Notes under the pieces: model-generated
Database searches by the model: none
Told to the model about the DNA's origin: nothing
What the model saw: the letters and a program-made list of their open reading frames with translations, nothing else
Position numbers and translations under genes: made by a program
Shown here: in pieces, positions 18,738 through 26,917 of the stretch
Numbering within the stretch: the first letter of the stretch is position 1
How the letters are laid out: each line of letters begins with the position of its first letter
Source of the DNA: Crocinitomicaceae bacterium
GTDB taxonomy: Bacteria; Bacteroidota; Bacteroidia; Flavobacteriales_G; Salibacteraceae
Direction of reading: 5' to 3'
Assembly: GCA_002713215.1 (NCBI GenBank)
Contig: PAVO01000021.1
Location: forward strand, 1 to 50,351
DNA: 50,351 nucleotides

Positions 18738-19292
18738 ATGAAGACGTTTTTTGCTGTTTTGACTCTCTTAGGTTTTTTAAGTACTCTAAATGCTCAAAGC
18801 ACCTATTTGGTAACGGTATACGGAGATACGGTTGCCTGTGATTCCGTTGACGATGGAGACTGCATAATTGATGGTAAACTGAGTACCAAATTTGAAAAAA
18901 GGGAAATAACACTTACCGTGTCGAACGGAGAAACCACTATTTTCAAAAAGGGATTTAATAAGGGCAAGATTATCATGGCAAGTGACTCTGTATTACTGAC
19001 CTTACAGAGTCTTGAGGTAGTAAAACATGGATTGGTGGTTACCGATAGTCGTATTTATTTTATTGATCGCGCCAGTCTTGATATTTTGCACGAATATTCC
19101 AGCTGGTATCTGGATGGTGCAGGAATATTACTCAAATACTTTCCAAAGGATGATACTAAATGCCCCAGGTATTCCTATGCCATTGAAAAATTTGATGTTG
19201 CCTGTAAAAAAGCAATTGAAACCCCAACTATTGAAGGGCGAATGGTAGTTCGGGCCTGGAACGATTGCTTTCCAATGAAAAAGCTGGAATAG
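18738..19292 (+). CDS. Secreted hypothetical protein
   Basis: A 184-residue protein with a signal peptide cleaved after LNAQ (about residue 20). The mature part opens with TYLVTVYGDTVACDSVDDGDC and is beta-rich, with six cysteines that could form disulfides (CD, GDC, TKC, ACK, DC). No domain is recognised. It is a single gene between divergent and convergent neighbours; its stop is 2 bases from the SCO1 stop. A possible 7-of-8 promoter box (TATTTTAG) lies at 18701-18708. Confidence 0.7.
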   Translation: MKTFFAVLTLLGFLSTLNAQSTYLVTVYGDTVACDSVDDGDCIIDGKLSTKFEKREITLTVSNGETTIFKKGFNKGKIIMASDSVLLTLQSLEVVKHGLVVTDSRIYFIDRASLDILHEYSSWYLDGAGILLKYFPKDDTKCPRYSYAIEKFDVACKKAIETPTIEGRMVVRAWNDCFPMKKLE

Positions 19293-19294
19293 TT

Positions 19295-19927
19295 TTATTT
19301 TCCTTCCAATAGGAGTTCAATATCCTCAATTAGTCGCTCAGTTTCTAATGCGTTGGTTCCGTTATAGATTCCTCTAATGTGGGCATTTTGGTCTACCAAA
19401 ATTATATGTTCCGTGTGCAGAAACTGACTAGAATCTTTTGAAAACCCAGGCTCTTCTTCCGCAAAATAGGAATAACGTGCGAGGGAGTATATGTCTTTCT
19501 TATCTCCCGTAAGCAGGTGCCAATTGGAAGTATTAATTTTCATGGTTTCGGCATACTCTTTAAGCCTGGGCACTGAATCGATCCAAGGGGTGACCGTATG
19601 AGATAAGATTAAAAACTCATTGCTGTTTGCAAACTCCGATTGTACCGTTCGAAGGTTGTTCATCATTTTAGGGCAAACGCTTGGGCATGCTGTAAAAAAG
19701 AAGTTCGCTACATATATTTTTCCGTTGGTTTTTGAATCGGTGATATTGGTTCCACCGTTGGATGTAAAACTAAATTCACCTATTTGATGCAGCGTGTCAA
19801 CATAAGGAGAATTTGTGCTCATCCAAATGGCCTTAAAACTTGGCTCATGGTAATACGGAACTCGTGAGTTCTCTTCTCTACAAGACCACAGAGTCAACAC
19901 CAGTACGCAAAACACTGTCCACTTCAT
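19295..19927 (-). CDS. SCO1/SenC family copper protein (lipoprotein)
   Basis: A thioredoxin-fold protein of 210 residues from ATG 19927, chosen because MKWTVFCVLVLTLWSC is a standard lipoprotein signal (an ATG at 19936 is also possible). It has the copper-binding CPSVC (Cys81, Cys85) and the distal His171 in FLHTEH, all the ligands of SCO proteins. SCO proteins deliver copper to the CuA site of cytochrome c oxidase or serve as thiol-disulfide redox switches. No oxidase gene is in the window. It is last in a five-gene minus-strand cluster and overlaps the MORN gene by about 50 bases. Confidence 0.88.
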   Translation of the reverse strand: MKWTVFCVLVLTLWSCREENSRVPYYHEPSFKAIWMSTNSPYVDTLHQIGEFSFTSNGGTNITDSKTNGKIYVANFFFTACPSVCPKMMNNLRTVQSEFANSNEFLILSHTVTPWIDSVPRLKEYAETMKINTSNWHLLTGDKKDIYSLARYSYFAEEEPGFSKDSSQFLHTEHIILVDQNAHIRGIYNGTNALETERLIEDIELLLEGK

Positions 19928-20483
19928 CCCAAACATTTTCGCAATTTTTGACTCCTACCAGGCCGTATCGGCGTCCATTTTTAATTTCGTAATTGGCCTT
20001 AATTCTTCCATCCCTTTTCCACATTTTCTGAATTCCTGTTTCCTGGCCCTTCGAATAATTAAAAACCCGATAAAGCTGACCGGAAGCGTACCATTCTTTT
20101 AGTTCGCCTTCAAATTCATCGTCCTTAAAATGATACAAAAATTGCATTTGCCCATTTTTCCACCAACCAGTATGAATCCCTTCTTTAGCCCCCTTTTTAT
20201 AATAGCGTTTTGATTTTGGCTTGCCGTTGTCGTAATATTCCAAACTCCATCCTTCTTCCTGGCCATTTAAAAATGGGGTGTAAATAATGGTGTCCGTATT
20301 ATTTGCGATTAAACCGGAATAACCTGAATACGGTAAGTTATTATATAGCAATACTCCTTGTTCAAATCGGAAACTTGAATCCGAATTAGCAATAAATTGG
20401 TTTGGGATTTCTACTGCCGGTATTTCAGAATTACAGGATACGAAAAGCCAAATGCTACTGAGTAACAGTGCCAGGCGTACCAT
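19878..20483 (-). CDS. MORN-repeat (YwqK-like) lipoprotein
   Basis: A 201-residue protein from ATG 20483, chosen because MVRLALLLSSIWLFVSC is a clean lipoprotein signal; ATGs at 20492 and 20498 would add acidic residues before it. The mature part holds four to five MORN-variant repeats (GWSLEYYDNGKPKS, GIHTGWWKNGQMQ, GELKEWYASGQLY, GIQKMWKRDGRIK), as in the YwqK group. These are extended beta-hairpin repeats that mediate binding. It overlaps both neighbours (YHYH and SCO1), implying tightly coupled expression and a shared outer-leaflet location. Confidence 0.82.
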   Translation of the reverse strand: MVRLALLLSSIWLFVSCNSEIPAVEIPNQFIANSDSSFRFEQGVLLYNNLPYSGYSGLIANNTDTIIYTPFLNGQEEGWSLEYYDNGKPKSKRYYKKGAKEGIHTGWWKNGQMQFLYHFKDDEFEGELKEWYASGQLYRVFNYSKGQETGIQKMWKRDGRIKANYEIKNGRRYGLVGVKNCENVWDEVDSVLRTGVDSVVL

Positions 20484-21216
20484 AAAAACCATCTCCATTT
20501 ATATAAGGATCAGTTGAAGTTATATGGTAATGATATATTCCATTGGGATAATCTGCGGTGGCATGAGAATGCCCATGATAATTGTCCAAATCAGCATTGG
20601 TAACCGTTTTCCCGTTTTCCACGGGGCCATACACCGGAAACCCATCCAATAAAAAACCGAGTAGTACACTACTTCCTTGAGCACCGGTTAAGTAGGTAGG
20701 CTCCAAATGGTAGTGATACATACCTTGTTGTTGAGGATGTCCGGCATATTGATCAAAGGTGTTAATCTCATTCGACAGGTCATCACCTGGAGCTGCGTTT
20801 TGATTAAAAAAGGCTACACCGTTAATAGCAACTCCAATAGCTCCCATTGGGGTTGCCGATTTATTCGCGGCCTCTGTAGGAGTGTGTGGGATTTTGAATG
20901 TGAAGTTTATTGCGGCAATTTTATTTGGGTTTTGATTGTAAGCCGAGTTATTGCCATTGTACGCTTCGTAGAGTGTGGATTCCCATTCGGTTCCTTTATA
21001 ATAAGGGCTTTTATGATCCGGCCTTCCGTTTGTTTTAATAACGATAAATTCGCCGTCCTGATATACTTCTGAGGCCGCATAAACTTTCTTATACACGGTT
21101 AAATCGACTGATGTAGAAGGGGTTGGACTTGTGTCTTCATCTTTATCTTTTTTACAAGAGGAAAAGGCTAATAATGAAGCAACCAAAGCCAGGCAGAATA
21201 AGTTCGCGTTTTTCAT
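20455..21216 (-). CDS. YHYH-domain lipoprotein
   Basis: A 253-residue protein. The lipobox gives Cys21 (AFSSCKK), then a DK/DE-rich linker to about residue 38. The YHYH domain (Pfam family named for this motif) has two copies of the signature, GMYHYHLEP and GIYHYHITS, plus YHGHSHAT between them and GRPDHKSPYY earlier. The dense histidines make metal binding likely, though this is not shown for the family. It ends inside the MORN gene (about 29-44 bases overlap) and starts 11 bases after the preceding lipoprotein gene. Confidence 0.88.
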   Translation of the reverse strand: MKNANLFCLALVASLLAFSSCKKDKDEDTSPTPSTSVDLTVYKKVYAASEVYQDGEFIVIKTNGRPDHKSPYYKGTEWESTLYEAYNGNNSAYNQNPNKIAAINFTFKIPHTPTEAANKSATPMGAIGVAINGVAFFNQNAAPGDDLSNEINTFDQYAGHPQQQGMYHYHLEPTYLTGAQGSSVLLGFLLDGFPVYGPVENGKTVTNADLDNYHGHSHATADYPNGIYHYHITSTDPYINGDGFYGTPGTVTQ

Positions 21217-21227
21217 AATTGTAAATT

Positions 21228-21731
21228 TTAAGCAGGTACTTCTTCTACATCAAAATACCTGAGGTACTGTGCAATTAATTCATCTATTTTTTTGATGCTG
21301 GCATCTGCATCTTCGTAGGAGGCAGCATTCTGAGCAGCGGTAACATTTTCCAGTATTGGGTGTAATACTGCATGTAACTGCTCATGAGCTTCTCCTTTCA
21401 TCGTGCAATTCTTAATAATGTAATTGCATTGATATTGAAGTTCACCCGTTAGTTCTGCGTAATTTCTATTGTCTTCATGCGTTTCGTAAAACCCTTTTAT
21501 GATGACTTGCATCATCAACATACCTTCCGATGTTTCAGGGTTAGCTAACCATTTTTGTCCATCATTAAATTGCAAAAGGTCATCAGGTTGTTTCGTACTC
21601 TCTGTTTTTGTAGGAGCTGTTTCCTCTACCGATTCTGCTGCAGGCGCCTCTTTTGCGTCGGTTGCCGATCCTGGATCACCACAGGAACTTATTAAAAGTG
21701 AGAAAACAACTAGCTTTAATATGGATTTCAT
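21228..21731 (-). CDS. Hypothetical His/Met/Cys-rich helical lipoprotein
   Basis: A 167-residue lipoprotein with Cys17 as lipidation site (LLISSC), an acidic/Ala/Thr linker to about residue 50, then a helical domain resembling a four-helix bundle. Candidate metal or heme ligands cluster in one helix: Cys102, Cys109, Met111, then His116, His120 and His124 at i, i+4, i+8. The block FNDGQKWLANPET and CTMKGEAHEQLH recur, as far as I recall, in related lipoproteins of Flavobacteriales without assigned function. It lies 71 bases downstream of the cytochrome gene. Confidence 0.75.
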   Translation of the reverse strand: MKSILKLVVFSLLISSCGDPGSATDAKEAPAAESVEETAPTKTESTKQPDDLLQFNDGQKWLANPETSEGMLMMQVIIKGFYETHEDNRNYAELTGELQYQCNYIIKNCTMKGEAHEQLHAVLHPILENVTAAQNAASYEDADASIKKIDELIAQYLRYFDVEEVPA

Positions 21732-21802
21732 TATTGATAAGATTTAATTGCACCCAAAGTAAATAAAACTAACAGGATGGTAGAAATATTTTATGTTCAC
21801 CA

Positions 21803-24250
21803 TTAGTTTTTTCTCTGAGCTCTAATTTTTCGTACAACAAGAAAGAGGGTTAAGGTTAAAATAGCTCCAATTAAGACTTGCATCCAGGCACTCAGCAACA
21901 AGATTTTATTAAGCATGAAGTTATGAAAGTTTGTATCCACCTTTTGGCCGGAGTATTCCTTCATATGAACCAATAGGCTAACCGCTAAATCTTTGTCTGG
22001 AATTTCTTGATGGCAGCCTTGGCAAACGCCTCGTCGATCGAGTTTTCCCCTTTCTTCCTTGTTTAGTGGCCTTGACCCTTTGAAGTGGTGCCCTACGGTT
22101 TGCAACTGTTCACTGGTTTCCGTTATAAAACGACTCCAATCGTGATCCAATTCAGGAATAGCACCAATTTGATTTATCGTACAGTCGGCAATTGCATTTC
22201 CTTCCGCGTCTTGCAAGTCAATGGTGTATCCTTTACTTGGGTCAGCCAGAAGTTCACCCGATTGAATTCCATACCCCATTGCTTTTGGATTGTTATGACA
22301 ACTTTCGCAACTTCTACCTTTTTTAGATACTGTGTGGGTATGAGTTACTGCCATATCCAGGGCTTTTTGACCTTCTTCACCGGCTCCTTCCGAATTAGAA
22401 ATCCGATAGATGTGATTGAGCAACAAGGGCACCGAATCTTTACCAATTATCGTAATGGAAGTCTGGCAACCCGGAATGGATGGAGCAATTCTATTTTCTC
22501 CATTTACGGCTAATGGAGGGTCTTCAAATCGCAAATAACTTCTTTCTTCGCTGACCAGACCGTCGATTTGATGTTGATCATTTTCTCCCCTCATTTCAGC
22601 GGTTATACCTGCTTCGTCATGAGCCAGGCCCATAGATACCCAATCCTCCTTGGTCATGTTTTTTGAATAATCGATTTTTATGTGACAGCCATAGCATTGA
22701 GGTGCCCAATCATCATGGCAGGCATAACATTCCATATTATCAATATGACCATCAACATTAACCATGGCTACAATACCTTCTTCACTAAGCTCGTTATCCT
22801 CCAGTAATTTTTTTAAGGGTGAAAATTCAATGTCTTTTCCGCCGGCAGAATGTAGGATAACCTGATCTCCGTTTTTTACCAATTGGGGTAGTGGATTGCC
22901 TCTGGCGGAGATTAAATACCCGTCTTTTGGTTCTACCACGGTACCTTGCTTGAAATGTTCCAACAGGTCTTTGGTTACTCCACGGGCTTTGCCTTCGGCT
23001 GGAACAACACCATCGATTTCATCGCTATAACCAATTGGTAATTCCCAGGGAAATTTTTGAGGGGTACCATGGCAATCCTGACATTCAATTTCAACCGCTC
23101 CCAGGGTGCTTCCTGCTAATATTCCGGAGCTATGAACGTCGCCACTGGTATGACAATCCTGGCACATCATTCCTTTGTCTTTATGAATATCGGCATGCAG
23201 TTGAATGTACTTTTTACCAAATGTTTCTTCCTGTTCTTCACCACCTCCCATAAATGGTGCTGAATAGGCGGTTTCGAACAAGCCCATATAAGAAGTTCCT
23301 ATTCTTCTTCCACGATTGTGGCAGGTAACACAAGTACGCGACGGTATTCCGGAATATTCTTTTCCGTGAACGTTTACTTTACATTCCCGGGTACTTTGAA
23401 AACTGTGAACCAATGGATGTCCTGGTTCTGTCCTGGAAATACTCAAGTCATTTCCTTCGTAGTATCCTTGGGTGGAGTATGGAACATGGCAGGATGAACA
23501 TCCAATACCGCGAAATTCACCTTTTCTCATACTTCCCTGGCCACCGGTATGGCACCGTTGGCATTCTTGTCGTATGTAGGTAAATACTGCTTTTTGTGGA
23601 TCCTTCATAACCTGGTCGGCATCAGGAGCCAGAGGCAATTGCTTCATTTTTGAGGGGAAAACATTGGGCTCAATTTCCTTTAATTTTTGCATGTAAGCTT
23701 TATGAATCTCGGTTCCCAATTGCTCATGAAGAGGAAGCTCTTCCACATCAAAATTCGCCCAATCGTGTTTATATCCATTGGGGGCTCCAAATCCCCATTG
23801 AGTTCCCTGAATTTTTCCGGCTTCAGTAAACATAAGAGAAGTAAATTGAGGTTTAACCTGGGCCTCGTGGCAACCTCCACAGGTATTTTGATTGATCCAG
23901 GGACTTCCCGGATCGGGATAAAACTCCTTAGGGCCTTGATGGTTGATGAAGTAATCGACCGTTCCCTTGTGCGCTATTTTCTTGTCCTTAGATGTTGGGT
24001 TCCCACCATGACAAACAATGCAGTCATTTCCTTTGAAACTGGCTTTTTCCGCCACCTTCAGAATCTCTTTCATCATTTCAGATTCATAAGAACGAATGGG
24101 CTCAATTCCACCATGGCAGCTTAAGCATTGGTTTTCGCCGGTAGGTCCTTTTAGCTCATCCAGTTCCTCAGGATTTGGTTCAAAAGTTTTATTTGCTCCC
24201 AATAGGGCAAAAAGAACTACTCCCGATAGAACTAGTAAATGTTTTTTCAT
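21803..24250 (-). CDS. Twelve-heme c-type cytochrome with C-terminal membrane anchor
   Basis: An 815-residue protein with an N-terminal signal segment (MKKHLLVLSGVVLFALLGA) and twelve CxxCH heme sites at Cys42, 77, 124, 230, 251, 307, 363, 390, 508, 519, 648 and 743. Two heme-free stretches (about 395-507 and 524-647) may be extra domains. A single span at about 783-805 with a basic tail (RKIRAQRKN) anchors it, leaving the hemes in the periplasm. It is not a pentaheme NrfA, octaheme HAO or ACIII subunit by count and length. It starts a cluster with YHYH and SCO1 lipoproteins. A role in periplasmic electron transfer is sure; the partner and acceptor are unknown. Confidence 0.9.
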   Translation of the reverse strand: MKKHLLVLSGVVLFALLGANKTFEPNPEELDELKGPTGENQCLSCHGGIEPIRSYESEMMKEILKVAEKASFKGNDCIVCHGGNPTSKDKKIAHKGTVDYFINHQGPKEFYPDPGSPWINQNTCGGCHEAQVKPQFTSLMFTEAGKIQGTQWGFGAPNGYKHDWANFDVEELPLHEQLGTEIHKAYMQKLKEIEPNVFPSKMKQLPLAPDADQVMKDPQKAVFTYIRQECQRCHTGGQGSMRKGEFRGIGCSSCHVPYSTQGYYEGNDLSISRTEPGHPLVHSFQSTRECKVNVHGKEYSGIPSRTCVTCHNRGRRIGTSYMGLFETAYSAPFMGGGEEQEETFGKKYIQLHADIHKDKGMMCQDCHTSGDVHSSGILAGSTLGAVEIECQDCHGTPQKFPWELPIGYSDEIDGVVPAEGKARGVTKDLLEHFKQGTVVEPKDGYLISARGNPLPQLVKNGDQVILHSAGGKDIEFSPLKKLLEDNELSEEGIVAMVNVDGHIDNMECYACHDDWAPQCYGCHIKIDYSKNMTKEDWVSMGLAHDEAGITAEMRGENDQHQIDGLVSEERSYLRFEDPPLAVNGENRIAPSIPGCQTSITIIGKDSVPLLLNHIYRISNSEGAGEEGQKALDMAVTHTHTVSKKGRSCESCHNNPKAMGYGIQSGELLADPSKGYTIDLQDAEGNAIADCTINQIGAIPELDHDWSRFITETSEQLQTVGHHFKGSRPLNKEERGKLDRRGVCQGCHQEIPDKDLAVSLLVHMKEYSGQKVDTNFHNFMLNKILLLSAWMQVLIGAILTLTLFLVVRKIRAQRKN

Positions 24251-24258
24251 GAATAGGC

Positions 24259-24272
24259 AGAGTGGAGACTCT
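24259..24272 (-). promoter_or_regulatory. Small leader hairpin before the cytochrome start
   Basis: Arms AGAGT and ACTCT around a 4-base loop, 9 bases upstream of the ATG and inside the predicted 34-base leader. Confidence 0.35.
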
Positions 24273-24288
24273 CAGTTTGTTTAGGTTT

Positions 24289-24296
24289 CAAATGTA
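24289..24296 (-). promoter_or_regulatory. -7 promoter box of the cytochrome cluster
   Basis: The minus strand reads TACATTTG, a perfect TAnnTTTG, 38 bases upstream of ATG 24250. It may drive all five genes down to SCO1. Confidence 0.5.
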
Positions 24297-24351
24297 ATGT
24301 TTGGTGTAAGGGGAAAAACTTATGCTCTGCGTTTTTTTCATAATGCGATGA

Positions 24352-24365
24352 GGTAGGTATCTACC
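24352..24365. promoter_or_regulatory. Inverted repeat between cytochrome and CotH genes
   Basis: GGTAG / CTACC with a GTAT spacer, placed about 56 bases upstream of the cytochrome -7 box. It is a possible operator or a chance palindrome. Confidence 0.25.
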
Positions 24366-24430
24366 AATGTTTAACATTGAGGGTTATACCCTTTGCTGGG
24401 TTAACTAGAGTAGGCAATCTTCTAACTTTC

Positions 24431-24450
24431 AAATAACTGTAAAGTTATTT
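24431..24450. promoter_or_regulatory. AT-rich hairpin upstream of the CotH gene
   Basis: Perfect 8-bp arms AAATAACT / AGTTATTT around GTAA, 69 bases before ATG 24519. No TAnnTTTG box is seen for this gene, so the hairpin could be part of an unusual control region. Confidence 0.35.
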
Positions 24451-24518
24451 CGAAGGATTGAGATAGGTTTATCGTCTAATCAGATATTCGGTATCAAAAC
24501 AATCTTTAAAACGTAATA

Positions 24519-26870
24519 ATGAAATTAAGTATCCATTTAATAATCGTGCTCACCCTGGGTATTGCCGGGAGAATAATTGGACAGGATTTACCATTAGAAT
24601 TTAATTATTCTGTAGATAGCCATCGACTAATCGTTGGCAATACAGTTACAACAGGTTTTTACGACGAAACGCAAATAGACACCATTTACCTTCAATTTTC
24701 TCAAACCAATTACTGGAACCAGTTGGATCAAAACTATGAGGATAAAATTGAGTTGCCGGCCACCCTCACGCACAATGGGGTTACCTACGATAGTGTAGGT
24801 GTTCGGTTTAAGGGACAAACATCGTATAAGCGTTTGGGCAATAAAGACAAAAAATCTTTTGCAATTACCCTTGATGCCTTTATTGATAATCAGGATGTGG
24901 AAGGGTATGAGGGATTGAACCTAAATAACGCCTTTGAAGATGAATCTCACATGCGTGAAGTGCTGTACCTGAATGCAATTCGAAAGCATATTTATGCGGC
25001 AAAAGGAAACTTTATTCATCTATATATAAATGGGCAGGACTGGGGCATATACCCAAATATTCAAAACCTGAACGCCGAACACGTCGATGAATGGTTTTTG
25101 GATCGGGATGCTACTCGTTGGAGATGTGAACGAACAACAACTGGTCGTCCAGGGCCAGGAGGTAATTTTAATACTGGATTCTCTACCCTTAATTATTTAG
25201 GAGATAACTCTACTGACTATACTCCGCATTACACGTTGAAAAATGCTGAGAAACAGGACCCCTGGCAAGATTTAATTGTGGCATGTAGTCTAATTGAAAA
25301 GACCAATTCTTCTGCAATGGTAGATCTGCTAAACGATCATTTTGACTTAGATCAGGCCTTATGGTTTCTTGCTGCTGAAATAATTTATACCGATGACGAT
25401 AGCTATGTATATAAAGGTGGTATGGACTATTACGTATATTTTGACGTTGCTACTGATAGACTTGTGCCCATTGAATATGATGGAAATTCTGGGATGGCAT
25501 TAAATAAAGCCAAGACATGGACACCGTTTTATAATGAAACAGATAACCGATTTCCATTGCTATATGTATTGATGAAGGTTCCGGAAATTCGACAGCGATA
25601 TTTGGCTCATTTCAGAACAATGATGGAGACATCATTTGATACAACAGCAATGATGTCAAGGATTGATTACTACTCCAATTTGATTGCTCAACGGTATGCC
25701 AATGATCCCAAGAAGTTGTACACCGTTCAGGAGTTTAACACTGAAATTGCTAACCTAAAGCAGTTCGTACGTGACCGTGATTCATTTTTACGATCTAATT
25801 CTGAGTTTAAAGAACAAGGAGTTGGAATATCTTCAGTGTCTCATTTTGTTAACGGGAAGCAGTGGGGTAGTCCTGAAAATACCGATTCTGTTTTGGTATT
25901 GGCAACAGCAGCAAGCACAACATTACTTAAATCAATGAACTTATATTATGGAACCGGCTTGGCCGGGCGATTTAAGAGCACTGCAATGTATGATGATGGA
26001 ATGCATGGAGACGGAGCAGCTGGTGATGGACAATTTGGAGGATACATTCCGGCGCAAACCGGAGGACAGTATATACGGTATTACATTGAATCGGTTGCCA
26101 ATAATTCTGCAAATAGTAGGGCCTATGAACCCGTTGGTGCAGAGCATGACGTGTACATTTATCGAGTAAACAGTGGTGTAAAAGTGGCTTCTGATGTTGT
26201 GATTAATGAATTGATGTCATCAAATAAATTAGGTTATGCGGATCCATCTGGTGAATATGATGATTGGGTTGAATTGTATAACAATGGAAGCACAACCATG
26301 GATCTTACAGGTTATTATTTAACGGACAACAATGCCGAATTTCTACAATGGGAGTTTCCAAAAGGTACCACCATTGATCCCGGGGGTTATTTAATTGTTT
26401 GGTGCGATGGAGACGAGGGGCAATCCGGATTGCATGCCAATTTCAAGCTTTCCGCCAATGGCGAGCAGGTATTGCTGATCAATTCTGACGGTAATATTGC
26501 AGATGAAGTAACCTTTGACTATTACTTCTCAAATTATGGTTTTGCACGAGTTCCGAATGGAACAGGAAACTTTCAATGGCAGCTAATGACTCCTCTGGCT
26601 AACAATGAGACTTCTTCGGTTGACGATTTAATGGCTGCAGCTGCTAGTATTTCTGTTTATCCAAACCCCGCGAATTCAAGTTTTACGCTTAGGAGAAGCG
26701 AAGGAACCGGAGCAGAACATGTTGCTATTCTTAATATTCAGGGAGTTGTGGTGTTTGAACTGGAGATGAATGATTATTCGGCCGATGTAGATGTTTCTGA
26801 TTGGAACAGCGGAGTTTATATCATTAAAACCCAGGACGGAAATACAAAGAGACTGGTGGTTAAGCCATAG
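24519..26870 (+). CDS. CotH-kinase / lamin-tail protein with T9SS sorting domain
   Basis: A 783-residue secreted protein. The signal peptide ends near residue 22 (IIGQ). A CotH-type domain covers about 50-400, with GVRFKGQTSYKRLGNKDKKSF (94-114), INGQDWGIYPNIQNL (170-184) and PIEYDGNSG (317-325). CotH proteins are atypical secreted kinases first known from spore coats. A middle beta domain contains GMHGDGAAGDGQF. A lamin-tail domain (about 562-680) begins INELMSSN and is followed by the sorting domain from VYPNPANSSF to the C-terminal KRLVVKP. T9SS export to the cell surface is expected. The substrate is unknown. Confidence 0.88.
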   Translation: MKLSIHLIIVLTLGIAGRIIGQDLPLEFNYSVDSHRLIVGNTVTTGFYDETQIDTIYLQFSQTNYWNQLDQNYEDKIELPATLTHNGVTYDSVGVRFKGQTSYKRLGNKDKKSFAITLDAFIDNQDVEGYEGLNLNNAFEDESHMREVLYLNAIRKHIYAAKGNFIHLYINGQDWGIYPNIQNLNAEHVDEWFLDRDATRWRCERTTTGRPGPGGNFNTGFSTLNYLGDNSTDYTPHYTLKNAEKQDPWQDLIVACSLIEKTNSSAMVDLLNDHFDLDQALWFLAAEIIYTDDDSYVYKGGMDYYVYFDVATDRLVPIEYDGNSGMALNKAKTWTPFYNETDNRFPLLYVLMKVPEIRQRYLAHFRTMMETSFDTTAMMSRIDYYSNLIAQRYANDPKKLYTVQEFNTEIANLKQFVRDRDSFLRSNSEFKEQGVGISSVSHFVNGKQWGSPENTDSVLVLATAASTTLLKSMNLYYGTGLAGRFKSTAMYDDGMHGDGAAGDGQFGGYIPAQTGGQYIRYYIESVANNSANSRAYEPVGAEHDVYIYRVNSGVKVASDVVINELMSSNKLGYADPSGEYDDWVELYNNGSTTMDLTGYYLTDNNAEFLQWEFPKGTTIDPGGYLIVWCDGDEGQSGLHANFKLSANGEQVLLINSDGNIADEVTFDYYFSNYGFARVPNGTGNFQWQLMTPLANNETSSVDDLMAAAASISVYPNPANSSFTLRRSEGTGAEHVAILNIQGVVVFELEMNDYSADVDVSDWNSGVYIIKTQDGNTKRLVVKP

Positions 26871-26893
26871 TCTTGGTAGTTGGTTAAAGAAGC

Positions 26894-26917
26894 AGGAAGT
26901 ACAGAAAAAGACTTCCT
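26894..26917. terminator. Bidirectional terminator between CotH and cysteine-synthase-like genes
   Basis: Seven-base-pair arms AGGAAGT / ACTTCCT with a 10-base loop containing a run of A, followed by TTAAT on the plus strand. It lies in the 47-base gap between convergent genes. Confidence 0.55.

Noticed and set aside
22085-22513. Plus-strand open frame of 142 codons inside the cytochrome gene
   Set aside because: Antisense to the twelve-heme gene, where the CxxCH spacing proves coding on the minus strand.
21803-24250. Cytochrome considered as NrfA/HAO-type nitrite or hydroxylamine enzyme
   Set aside because: Twelve CxxCH, no CxxCK site, and spacing unlike either family.
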